DNA from: a virus
Length of the DNA: 36,985 nt
Direction: 5' to 3' (one strand)
IMG/VR virus record: IMGVR_UViG_3300046011_007285
Location: 1 to 36,985 of that record
The notes under the pieces were generated by a model. The model searched no databases. It worked only from the letters and a program-made list of their open reading frames with translations, and was not told the DNA's origin. Positions 24,652 to 32,665 of this stretch are shown here, one piece after another. Every line of letters begins with the position of its first letter. Within the stretch, counting starts at the first letter, position 1. The translations under genes and the position numbers were made by a program.

Positions 24652-25194
24652 ATGATATCATTTTATAAACCAAATAGTAAAAATACAGGTACGGCTTGTA
24701 GTTTTAGCGTAAATTCAAAAGAAGGCTCAATCTGGAGTTCTTTAATTAAACAGAGTTCTTGGAATGAAGCCACGAAAACTGGTTCGTTCTCTGATAATAG
24801 AGATAATCCTCAAAAAAGTGCTAGAGTTAAATTCTCTCAAACAGAGGTCGCTGGCTTACTTGAAGCTCTTGATAAAAATGTAGAATTTTCTGCTTATCAT
24901 TCTTCTGATAAACAAATTACAAAAATTAAATTTTCACCTTATATTAAAGATAATAAACAAGTCGGCTTCTCTTATAGTGTTAATAAGGAAAGTAAAGAAA
25001 ATATAGAGAATAAACAATCATTTTTGCTTGGCTTCTATTTTAGCGAAGCTAGACTACTAAGAGAGTTCTTGGTTCATTCTTTACATTCAATATTTAAAGC
25101 TCAAGAAGTTGAAGCAATTAAAAAATTTAAAAACTCAAAATCATCTCAAGAATCAAATAAATCTAACGCCGAAGAAGATGGCGAACTTTGGTAA
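24652..25194 (+). CDS. Candidate single-stranded DNA-binding protein
   Basis: A 180-aa protein. The first 145 residues look like an all-beta/alpha domain with alternating polar strands (Ser-Phe-Ser-Val, Ala-Arg-Val-Lys-Phe-Ser) and a C-terminal helix carrying Phe-Leu-Val-His. A low-complexity Ser/Asn/Lys linker then leads to a short acidic tail, Glu-Glu-Asp-Gly-Glu-Leu-Trp, ending in an aromatic residue, as in phage ssDNA-binding proteins of the T7 gp2.5 kind. Its own strong promoter directly after the polymerase suits a highly expressed SSB. Fold and binding are inferred; no motif is diagnostic. Confidence 0.5.
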   Translation: MISFYKPNSKNTGTACSFSVNSKEGSIWSSLIKQSSWNEATKTGSFSDNRDNPQKSARVKFSQTEVAGLLEALDKNVEFSAYHSSDKQITKIKFSPYIKDNKQVGFSYSVNKESKENIENKQSFLLGFYFSEARLLREFLVHSLHSIFKAQEVEAIKKFKNSKSSQESNKSNAEEDGELW

Positions 25195-25196
25195 TT

Positions 25197-27125
25197 GTGT
25201 CTCGCAAGAAGAAAATAGTCTATCAATCTGATTTCTCTCTTGCCAAAACTGGTTTTGGTAGAGCAGCAAAAGCTCTTTTAACTTTCTTATATAAAACTGG
25301 AAAGTATGATATAGTACATTATTGTTGCGGATTGCAATATTCAAATCCAGAACTTAAAAAGACTCCTTGGAAGTCCATAGGTTCATTGCCAGATAATCCA
25401 CAAGAAATAGAACAATTAAATAAAGATCCAAATATAGCTAGACTAGCAAGTTATGGCTCGCATTATCTGGATAGAGTTATTCAAGAAGAGAAGCCTGATG
25501 TTTATATAGCTGTTCAAGATATTTGGGGTATAGATTTTGCTATTGATAAAAAATGGTTTAATAAGATTTCTTCGGTATTATGGACTACTTTAGATTCTTT
25601 ACCGATTCTTCCTTCTGCGGTTGAAAAAGCTCCAAAAATCAAAAATTATTGGATATGGAGTGATTTCGCTACAAAAGCATTACATGAACTTGGGCATAAA
25701 CATGTAAAAACTTTACATGGACCTCTTGATGTTTCTAATTTTTACAGATTAGAAAATTACAGAAGAGAAGAGATTAGGAAAAAATATAATATCCCCTTAG
25801 ATTCTTTTATTATAGGATTTGTATTTAGAAACCAACTTAGAAAAAGTGTCCCCAATCTTTTAGAAGGATATTCCTTATGGAAAAGATCTAACCCTCAAAT
25901 TAAAAATACTTTTTTACTTTTACATACTCATTGGAGTGAGGGATGGAACATACCTAAATTATCAAAAGAATATGGAATTGATCCAAGAGAAATCTTAACA
26001 ACCTATATTTGTAAAAAATGTGGCGAGTATGAAATTAAAAATTTTCATGGACAAGATGTAGACTGTAGATTTTGTAAGAGTGAAAAAAGTCAAGTAACTA
26101 CTAATGTAGGGATAGGAGTAACAGAAGAACAATTAAATGAGGTCTACAATCTAATGGATGTATATTGTCATCCATTTACAAGTGGAGGTCAAGAGATACC
26201 AATTCAAGAAGCAAAACTCACAGAGTTAATTACATTGGTAACAAATTATTCTTGCGGAGAGGAAATGTGTCAAGAATCAGCTGGGTCTTTTGAATTAGAA
26301 TGGAGTGAATATAGAGAGCATGGAACAGAATTTATAAAAGCTTCTACCAAACCTAATTCTATAGCTAAACAAATAAATAAAGTCTATAATATGTCCATTC
26401 TAAAAAGAAGAGAAATGGGAATAAAAGCTAGAGAATGGACTATACAAAATTATGCAGTTGAAAACATAGCAAAAGAGATTGAAAAGTTTATAGATCAATC
26501 AGAATACACAACTTACGACTTCTCTCTCAAGGAAGAAGATAAAGATCCATTTCATCAAATTCCAGAGATAAAAAATGATAGTGAATGGATAACTTATATG
26601 TATCATAATCTTTTAAAGATGAAAGATATTAATGGAGATGATGATGGACATAAATATTGGATGACAGAGATTTCAAAAGGAGCAAAAAGACAAGACATAG
26701 AAAATTATTTTAGAAATGTTGCCGCACAAGAGAATCAAAAGAATAAAAAAATAGATTTTTCAGATCTTTTAGATAAAGATGACGAAGGAAGAAGGATTAT
26801 ATATGTAATGCCCGAGAGTATTGGAGATATATATATTTCAACTTCTTTGTTTGAAAATATTAAAAAACAATATCCTAATCATAATCTATATGTAGCAACA
26901 AAGCCCGAATATTTTGAAATACTCGAAGGAAATCCTCACATACATAAATTATTACAATTTATACCTCAGATGAATCAACTGCTATGGCTAGAAGGAGCTG
27001 GAGAACATAAAGGATACTTTGAAGTCGCCTTTCTTCCTCATGCAGGAACACAATTATTTTTAGATTATATACATAATGGTAAGACTAATATACAATTCAA
27101 TATAAAGGATGAAATATGCACTTAA
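25197..27125 (+). CDS. GT4-zinc ribbon-DUF4214-like-GT9 N-half fusion
   Basis: A 642-aa multidomain protein from GTG 25197 (a TTG at 25188 would overlap the previous stop). Residues 1-435 are a GT-B, GT4-like transferase, with Gly-Gly-Gln-Glu-Ile-Pro-Ile-Gln-Glu (330-338) as an E-rich donor site. An inserted zinc ribbon has Cys272-X2-Cys275 and Cys290-X2-Cys293. Residues about 461-505 resemble DUF4214 (Tyr-His-Asn-Leu-Leu, then Tyr-Trp-Met). From 531 a Rossmann domain (Ser-Ile-Gly-Asp at 541-544) looks like the N-terminal half of a GT9 heptosyltransferase, and the chain stops there. The C-terminal half is encoded by the next gene, which overlaps by 10 nt. Confidence 0.7.
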   Translation: MSRKKKIVYQSDFSLAKTGFGRAAKALLTFLYKTGKYDIVHYCCGLQYSNPELKKTPWKSIGSLPDNPQEIEQLNKDPNIARLASYGSHYLDRVIQEEKPDVYIAVQDIWGIDFAIDKKWFNKISSVLWTTLDSLPILPSAVEKAPKIKNYWIWSDFATKALHELGHKHVKTLHGPLDVSNFYRLENYRREEIRKKYNIPLDSFIIGFVFRNQLRKSVPNLLEGYSLWKRSNPQIKNTFLLLHTHWSEGWNIPKLSKEYGIDPREILTTYICKKCGEYEIKNFHGQDVDCRFCKSEKSQVTTNVGIGVTEEQLNEVYNLMDVYCHPFTSGGQEIPIQEAKLTELITLVTNYSCGEEMCQESAGSFELEWSEYREHGTEFIKASTKPNSIAKQINKVYNMSILKRREMGIKAREWTIQNYAVENIAKEIEKFIDQSEYTTYDFSLKEEDKDPFHQIPEIKNDSEWITYMYHNLLKMKDINGDDDGHKYWMTEISKGAKRQDIENYFRNVAAQENQKNKKIDFSDLLDKDDEGRRIIYVMPESIGDIYISTSLFENIKKQYPNHNLYVATKPEYFEILEGNPHIHKLLQFIPQMNQLLWLEGAGEHKGYFEVAFLPHAGTQLFLDYIHNGKTNIQFNIKDEICT

Positions 27126-28255
27126 TTGAAAGATATGCAACTTCTTGCGGAGTAAAGATAGGAAAGCCCTATATTTACGAAACATTTTTCCCTATACCTG
27201 TTGAAAAATACATATCTTTTCAACCTTTTAGTAAATATCAATCAAAAAATTATGATTATTGGGATGAAGTCATCGCAATGATTTCTCCGTATTTAAATGA
27301 ACAAAATATAAAAATTATACAAATTGGCGCAAAAGACGATAAACATATTAATGGAACAATTAATCTATCTGGACAAACAAAGATATCTCAAGCCGCTTAT
27401 ATAGTTAATAACTCAATTTTGCATTTGGGCGCAGATAGTTTTGCGGCTCATATTGCTTCAGGCTTTAATAAGAAGATAGTATGCATCTATTCAAATAATA
27501 ATATTAATAATGTAAAACCTTATTGGTCAAAATCACAGGACTTAGTATTATTAAAACCAAATACAGATAAGAAACCTCAATACTCTGCTAATGAATTCCC
27601 AAAAAGTATAAATAATATTAAACCAGAAGAAATAGCCAAAGGAGTTTTAGACTTACTAAATATAACATATAAAAAGACTCCCAAGACTATCTATATTGGA
27701 GATGATTACAAATCAAAAACATTTGAAATTATTCCAGATAAACCAATTAATATTTCTTCAATTAATATAGAGACATTTATTATTAGAATGGATTATCATT
27801 TTGATGAACAAGTTTTGGAATATTACTTACAGAATAGAAAATGTATTATTATTACGAATAAACCTATTAATGAGAATCTCTTAAAACAATATAAGAATAA
27901 TATAGTACAATTCGTTTATTTGGTTGAGAATGATAACGATTCAAAATTTATTAAGATTCTAAAGAATAACACTATAAATACAGTTTATATGTCATATCTT
28001 AATGAGGATGAATTAAATCAATTTAAATTAGACTATATGGATTATGGTTTAATTATAAGAAGAGATTATCCTAAAGATCATATAAATTTTGCAGATAATA
28101 TTTATTTCAAATCTTCTAGAATTATTTTATCTTCAGAAGGGCAATTTAATACTAAATATCAATGGTTAACCAAAGACTTATCAAATAAATATATAGAGAA
28201 TAAAGAACTACAAAAAGAATTAAATAATCTTTATATCTTTTCTCTTGACCAGTAA
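27116..28255 (+). CDS. GT9 C-terminal half plus unknown domain
   Basis: A 379-aa protein in a different frame from its upstream neighbour, starting at an ATG within a 10-nt overlap, with AAGGA 6 nt upstream. Residues about 80-130 resemble the GT9 C-terminal nucleotide-binding domain (Ile-Gln-Ile-Gly-Ala, Ile-Leu-His-Leu-Gly-Ala-Asp-Ser-Phe-Ala-Ala-His). Together with the preceding protein this completes a heptosyltransferase fold, so the two products may assemble. Residues about 200-379 form a second alpha/beta region, possibly a radical-SAM-free Rossmann-like domain, that I do not recognise. A true split, or a frameshift in an originally single gene, are both possible. Confidence 0.6.
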   Translation: MHLIERYATSCGVKIGKPYIYETFFPIPVEKYISFQPFSKYQSKNYDYWDEVIAMISPYLNEQNIKIIQIGAKDDKHINGTINLSGQTKISQAAYIVNNSILHLGADSFAAHIASGFNKKIVCIYSNNNINNVKPYWSKSQDLVLLKPNTDKKPQYSANEFPKSINNIKPEEIAKGVLDLLNITYKKTPKTIYIGDDYKSKTFEIIPDKPINISSINIETFIIRMDYHFDEQVLEYYLQNRKCIIITNKPINENLLKQYKNNIVQFVYLVENDNDSKFIKILKNNTINTVYMSYLNEDELNQFKLDYMDYGLIIRRDYPKDHINFADNIYFKSSRIILSSEGQFNTKYQWLTKDLSNKYIENKELQKELNNLYIFSLDQ

Positions 28256-28273
28256 TAAAAATTACAGTATCAT
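28245..28273 (+). promoter_or_regulatory. Sigma70-like promoter, leaderless start
   Basis: The -35 is TTGACC (28245-28250), the spacer 17 bp and the -10 TATCAT (28268-28273), the same -10 as the helicase promoter. The ATG at 28281 is 7 nt further. The -35 overlaps the end of the upstream gene, and its TTG is an in-frame false start. Confidence 0.72.
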
Positions 28274-28280
28274 TATTAAA

Positions 28281-29084
28281 ATGAGCCCAAAAATTAAAGA
28301 AAATCAAGAGACTATTACGATAGGTAGTTCAGAGTTAAATAACATTGATATACTAAGTGAGCCAAGTAAAGCTATAGAAGAGGTTCAGATTCCACCAAAA
28401 ATAATTACCAGAAATAAATATGGTTTGTTAGAGAATAAAAATATAAATTATATCTATAATGAAGATGGTTCTATTAATTGGCGTAAGATGGTAAAGACAG
28501 AGTATCTTGTTCCAAATCGTCAAAAGACACAAGAAACAGATGTATCAAAATTAGAAGATAAAGACCTATTAATTCTATTAGGTGGTATTAAAGAATTAGC
28601 TCAAATTAGAGGTTATTCAAAGGTTGAATACAAAGTAGTTACCGCTTCTGAGAATTATTTTGCCACAAGCTGTAGAATTACTTGGATGCCAAACTATGAA
28701 ACCGATGGCAGAGAAATTATCTTCGAGGCTCTGGCTGATGCGACATCTAGTAATACAAAATCTTTCGCTCGCTTCTTTCTTGCAGCAATAGCTGAGAACA
28801 GAGCTTTTGTTCGTTGTGTACGTAACTTCTTAAAAATTAATATCGTTTCTCAAGAGGAACTAGGAGACGCTAAACTCCTTGATGAATCTCCCTCCGTACA
28901 GGAGAATCCAACTTCTCCTCATGTTTTACTAGAGAAAGTCATGAAAGAAAAAGGAATTTCTTTTGACCAATTAAAAAAGAAATTAATTAAAGAAAAATTT
29001 GAAAATGCAGAAAATATTAATAATATATCAGATATATCGAAGAGCAAAATCTTTGAACTTATTGAAAGGATAAAGAATGTATGA
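28281..29084 (+). CDS. Possible single-strand annealing protein
   Basis: A 267-aa protein. The N-terminal 60 residues look flexible. A central alpha/beta domain (about 80-180) contains Gly-Tyr-Ser-Lys-Val-Glu-Tyr-Lys-Val and then Ala-Glu-Asn-Arg-Ala-Phe-Val-Arg-Cys-Val-Arg-Asn-Phe-Leu. That last pattern resembles the Ala-Glu-Thr-Arg-Ala-(Phe)-Arg motif seen in some phage annealing proteins of Rad52/Erf/RecT-like groups. The C-terminal 50 residues have an acidic region and then a charged helical segment. It has its own promoter and lies near replication genes. The functional guess is weak; it could be another phage core protein. Confidence 0.4.
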   Translation: MSPKIKENQETITIGSSELNNIDILSEPSKAIEEVQIPPKIITRNKYGLLENKNINYIYNEDGSINWRKMVKTEYLVPNRQKTQETDVSKLEDKDLLILLGGIKELAQIRGYSKVEYKVVTASENYFATSCRITWMPNYETDGREIIFEALADATSSNTKSFARFFLAAIAENRAFVRCVRNFLKINIVSQEELGDAKLLDESPSVQENPTSPHVLLEKVMKEKGISFDQLKKKLIKEKFENAENINNISDISKSKIFELIERIKNV

Positions 29085-29239
29085 ATAAAGAAGATCAAGA
29101 ATCAAGTTACACTTTCTCTTTAACTCTAAAAGAAGTAGAGGCTCTATTTAAATATCTATCTCGTACAGAGTTAAAAGGAGTTGAAGTACCAGAATTTAAT
29201 AATATCTTGAATATCTTTAAGATAAAGAAAGATGATTAA
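29081..29239 (+). CDS. Small 52-aa acidic protein
   Basis: A short ORF with ATGA overlap to the preceding gene, ending in an 8-nt overlap with the next. An AAGGA lies about 12 nt before its ATG. The protein has a Thr-Phe-Ser-Leu-Thr-Leu strand (11-16), an amphipathic helix with Glu-Val-Glu-Ala-Leu-Phe-Lys-Tyr-Leu, and an acidic, Lys-rich end. Small proteins of this layout are common in phage operons. Function unknown; the couplings at both ends are the evidence that it is translated. Confidence 0.6.
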   Translation: MNKEDQESSYTFSLTLKEVEALFKYLSRTELKGVEVPEFNNILNIFKIKKDD

Positions 29240-30080
29240 TAAAATTTTATCTTTTTTTAAAAAAGATGATCCAGAGATAGAATTCTATTCTATAATTCCT
29301 GGCTTAGAAGAAGTAAGTCAACCAATTAAAGCCTTTCACGACGAGAATCCTTCTTGGCTAAAGAATAGATTAGAAAAAACCAAGATCTATATTGACGATT
29401 TTCACGATAACAAGAATTTAAATCCAAAAGGTAATACTTTCTTTGTTGAAAAATGTCCTGGCATTAGATCTATAATGAACGAGGGAATTCATTTAAAAAC
29501 TTGGCAAGATATAAGAGTTACCTTAATATCAAATGATGATGATGGTAAATTTCTTATAGAAACTCCTACTCCAGCTGGAAATCTTAAAAATGGACAATTT
29601 ATAAATCCAGAAGTTCAATCTCATAATGGTAATCAATTTCCAGAATTTGCGAGAAGTAGAGAAGATACATGGCCGCATTTATTAAAAATTATGTCTAATT
29701 GGAGAGTGAATATGAATAAAGATTGGCAATTAATGTTATTACCAGTATATTATTCTAATACTTCTAATTTATTCTCAGCTGTTCCAGGAATATTTAATCC
29801 AGAATTTGGAAGTCATCTTAATATAAATATACAAATTCATAGAAAAGCTCCGTTCTCCTTCTTAATTCCGGCTGGAACATCTATAGTTAAAATGATTCCT
29901 ATAAAGAAAAATAATAATTTTAATTTTAATGTAAGGAAAGTAACAGATAACGATATTTTTAAAGAAGAGGCGACTTTGGCTTTATTAAAGAAGAGATATA
30001 TATCTTCTAGGAAAGATCAAATAAACGATCTAAATAAATTAAGAAGTTCCATATCAAAATGTCCATTCTTTCATAAATGA
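29232..30080 (+). CDS. DUF6065-like phage protein
   Basis: A 282-aa protein of a type seen in marine and freshwater phage genomes, which I recall as DUF6065-like. Conserved-looking features are Cys-Pro-Gly-Ile (about 75-78), an Asn-Glu-Gly followed by a Thr-Trp-Gln-Asp segment (82-93), Val-Tyr-Tyr (about 173-175) and an Ala-Gly-Thr-Ser (about 214-217) before an Ile-Pro-Ile strand, giving a mostly beta fold. The enzymatic role is unknown. It lies between small phage genes and a glycosyltransferase, and is coupled to both by overlaps of 8 and 4 nt. Confidence 0.5.
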   Translation: MINKILSFFKKDDPEIEFYSIIPGLEEVSQPIKAFHDENPSWLKNRLEKTKIYIDDFHDNKNLNPKGNTFFVEKCPGIRSIMNEGIHLKTWQDIRVTLISNDDDGKFLIETPTPAGNLKNGQFINPEVQSHNGNQFPEFARSREDTWPHLLKIMSNWRVNMNKDWQLMLLPVYYSNTSNLFSAVPGIFNPEFGSHLNINIQIHRKAPFSFLIPAGTSIVKMIPIKKNNNFNFNVRKVTDNDIFKEEATLALLKKRYISSRKDQINDLNKLRSSISKCPFFHK

Positions 30081-30811
30081 AAACGGCAATAGTAACTTAT
30101 TATTGGTTCGAGCCTTCATATAAAGAAGCTTTTGAAAAAGTTGTTGTGCCACGTTTGAATTTTTTAGCTAACAAATGGAATGCAGAATTAATTATTGAAA
30201 ATAGAATAGATAAAAATTTAAAAAATGAAGATTGGCCAGAAAATTACGAATTAAATCAATATAATAAGTCCTTAATACTAAAAAATATAATAGGAAAATT
30301 TGATAAAACTTTATGTATAGATGCTGATATGGTAGTGTCCAGAAAAATTCCTAATATTTTTGAGATATATGAAGATGGATATTTCTATGCGGTTTTAGAC
30401 GGAGCAGCTGGAGATGAATATTGCTTTCATAGAGTAGATGAAATGATTAGCTCTCAAGCAATGTTAGGCAGTATAAATTGGACTTATGGTTATTATAATG
30501 CAGGATTTATGATGATGGAAAAAGAGCATAAAGTTATCTTTGATGACGAAAATTATAAAATATTTTTTAATTTTTCTGATCAAACAAAAATTAATTATCT
30601 TTTAAGAAAATATAAAATACCTCATCGCGCATTACCTAAACAATATAACTCAATGGCTATAAATTGCATTCGTTCTAAACTATCTCCGAGAGTTGTAAAT
30701 CTAGTTCCACCAGATATACTTTCTAAAGATGTATACGTAGCTCACGCTGCCGCAATTCCTAAAGAAATAAAGAACGACTATATCTTTAGACTAGATACAT
30801 TGATGGAATAA
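30077..30811 (+). CDS. GT8-like glycosyltransferase
   Basis: A 244-aa GT-A enzyme. Leu-Cys-Ile-Asp82-Ala-Asp84-Met is a standard DxD, and Tyr-Tyr-Asn-Ala-Gly-Phe-Met-Met (about 137-144) plus Asp-Gln-Thr-Lys-Ile (about 168-172) match GT8 motifs for donor and acceptor binding. A His near the C-terminus (about 228) may be the family's metal ligand. It forms an ATGA overlap with the upstream gene and a 1-nt overlap (TAATG) with the following heptosyltransferase. It may extend the first sugar added by the TibC/Aah-like pair, but that is inference. Confidence 0.8.
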   Translation: MKTAIVTYYWFEPSYKEAFEKVVVPRLNFLANKWNAELIIENRIDKNLKNEDWPENYELNQYNKSLILKNIIGKFDKTLCIDADMVVSRKIPNIFEIYEDGYFYAVLDGAAGDEYCFHRVDEMISSQAMLGSINWTYGYYNAGFMMMEKEHKVIFDDENYKIFFNFSDQTKINYLLRKYKIPHRALPKQYNSMAINCIRSKLSPRVVNLVPPDILSKDVYVAHAAAIPKEIKNDYIFRLDTLME

Positions 30812-31794
30812 TGAATAAAGAAAATATTTTTTTTAATGGTTCTATTTTGGGTCTAGGCGATTCTATAGCGGTAATGCCTTTGATAGAAATATACGCAAAT
30901 ATAAATAAAAATAAAAAAGTTTTTTTTTCAAATAAATTTTACTACCTTTTTTATAAAGAATATAAAAATATATTTTTCTTAAAGGATGATCAAGATTTTT
31001 TTACAAAAAATAATGATTTATTCTTAGTTTACGATGATAACGTATATTCATTAAATGAAATGTATAATCTAGCTTATACAACCACCTATCTCAAGAAAGA
31101 AAATAATAAAATTATTAAAAAAGAATTAAAAAATAAAAGACTTCCACTTCAAGCACAAATGGCGGATTTTTTAGATTTAGAGATCACAGAGGAGATTAAA
31201 CCAAAAATTTCATTTAATCCTCAACCAATTTTTATGGATAAGATGGGCGTAAATGGATACGTATGCATAGCTACACAGACAACGGTACAAGGTAAATATT
31301 GGAATAATACTACTGGATGGAAAAATATAATAGATTTTCTAAATATAAAAGGATATTCAGTTATATGCGTAGATCAGCATAGAAACTATGGAAACTTAGT
31401 ATACTATAATAGTATACCAAATAATTGTATAGATTTCACTGGTTTGCCATTAAAAGATTTAGTTAATATAATATATAATTGTAGTTTTTTCATAGGTTTA
31501 GATTCAGGTCTTTCTTGGTTAGCGTGGGCACTAGATAAGAAGGTTATACAGATTTTAGGTTTAACAGGAAGAAGGATTGCTTTTAAAAATCCTTATTCAA
31601 TATTAAATAAGGATGTTTGTAATTCTTGTTTTGAAGACAAATCAATAACTGGATTCTCTACAGATAACCCATTTAATGATTTCTTAATGTGTCCAAGGCA
31701 TAAAAATACCAAAAGAATGTTCGAGTGTACAAAAAAAATAAATTCTAATATGGTTATCGAAGTTATAAACCAAGTAATAAAATCAAATGAATAA
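30811..31794 (+). CDS. TibC/Aah-like heptosyltransferase (first copy)
   Basis: A 327-aa protein of the bacterial autotransporter heptosyltransferase type (GT9-related). The N-terminal half has Leu-Gly-Asp-Ser-Ile (15-19) and Leu-Pro-Leu-Gln-Ala-Gln-Met-Ala-Asp119, whose Asp aligns with the general base of TibC. The C-terminal half has Gly-Lys-Tyr-Trp-Asn (161-165), Phe-Phe-Ile-Gly-Leu-Asp-Ser-Gly-Leu-Ser (226-235), and the four metal-site cysteines Cys270, Cys273, Cys294 and Cys306. The Phe-Ser-Asp-Pro-Lys segment of TibC is changed here to Leu-Thr-Gly-Arg-Arg (251-255). It is about 20 residues longer than the next copy. Confidence 0.8.
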   Translation: MNKENIFFNGSILGLGDSIAVMPLIEIYANINKNKKVFFSNKFYYLFYKEYKNIFFLKDDQDFFTKNNDLFLVYDDNVYSLNEMYNLAYTTTYLKKENNKIIKKELKNKRLPLQAQMADFLDLEITEEIKPKISFNPQPIFMDKMGVNGYVCIATQTTVQGKYWNNTTGWKNIIDFLNIKGYSVICVDQHRNYGNLVYYNSIPNNCIDFTGLPLKDLVNIIYNCSFFIGLDSGLSWLAWALDKKVIQILGLTGRRIAFKNPYSILNKDVCNSCFEDKSITGFSTDNPFNDFLMCPRHKNTKRMFECTKKINSNMVIEVINQVIKSNE

Positions 31795-32665
31795 CATTTT
31801 AATAAAATTTTTAAGTAATTGTCTAGGAGACTCTCTAGCTTGGATGCCTATGGTTGAAGAATATAGAAAATTAAGTAACGCTAATATTTTTTGTATAAAT
31901 GAATATTATAAAATATTTAATTACCCAAATATTAATTTTATAAATTCGACTCAAATACAAGATTTTAATTTTAATAAAATTTATGAATTAGGATTTTTTA
32001 TAGAAGATCTAAAATTTAAAGAATTAAATCTAAAAGATCCGAGATCTTTAAATTTACAAGAAGTAGCTTGTGATATACTAAGAATTCCATATAGATCAAT
32101 TAAACCTAATCTATTAATAAGAGATACAAAAAATCAAGAAAATCAAAAATATGTATGCATATCAGTTCAGAGTACAAATCAAGCTAAATACTGGAATTAT
32201 CCAAATGGATGGGAAATTATTACAGACTATTTAAATAGATTAGACTATAAAGTAATATGCATAGATAAATATTCATCTTATGGCAATTTAGTATATATTA
32301 ATAATATACCTAGAAATGCAGTAGATAAAACTGGAAATATAAATATTCAAGAAAGAATAACGGATATTTATAATTGTGAATTTTTTATTGGCCTACCATC
32401 TGGTCTCTCTTGGTTAGCTTGGGCTTTAAATAAAAAAGTTATATTAATTAGTGGATTTAGTGATCCTAAAACAGAATTTTATACACCATATAGAATCATC
32501 AATAAAAATGTGTGCAATAGTTGTTGGAATGATGAGAATTTTATTTTTTCATATAAAGATTTTATATATTGTCCTAGACATAAAAATACAGATAAAATGT
32601 TCGAATGTACAAAACAAATACATCCAAATATAATTATTGAAAATATAAATAAATTACTTAACTAA
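31787..32665 (+). CDS. TibC/Aah-like heptosyltransferase (second copy)
   Basis: A 292-aa paralogue of the preceding gene and the closer match to TibC. It keeps Gly14-Asp15-Ser, Leu-Gln-Glu-Val-Ala-Cys-Asp96 (catalytic Asp position), Ala-Lys-Tyr-Trp-Asn (133-137), Gly-Leu-Ser-Trp-Leu-Ala-Trp (206-212), and Phe-Ser-Asp-Pro-Lys-Thr-Glu-Phe (224-231). The metal cysteines are Cys243, Cys246, Cys262 and Cys274, the last in Phe-Glu-Cys-Thr. Known relatives transfer heptose from ADP-heptose to Ser on repetitive adhesins. The 8-nt overlap with the first copy indicates co-expression, and a hetero-oligomer is possible. Its 3' end overlaps the opposing tail-fibre gene by 12 nt. Confidence 0.88.
   Translation: MNNILIKFLSNCLGDSLAWMPMVEEYRKLSNANIFCINEYYKIFNYPNINFINSTQIQDFNFNKIYELGFFIEDLKFKELNLKDPRSLNLQEVACDILRIPYRSIKPNLLIRDTKNQENQKYVCISVQSTNQAKYWNYPNGWEIITDYLNRLDYKVICIDKYSSYGNLVYINNIPRNAVDKTGNINIQERITDIYNCEFFIGLPSGLSWLAWALNKKVILISGFSDPKTEFYTPYRIINKNVCNSCWNDENFIFSYKDFIYCPRHKNTDKMFECTKQIHPNIIIENINKLLN

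Noticed and set aside
28245-28280. TTG start giving a 279-aa form of the annealing-like protein
   Set aside because: The TTG belongs to the -35, and the added residues overlap the previous gene.
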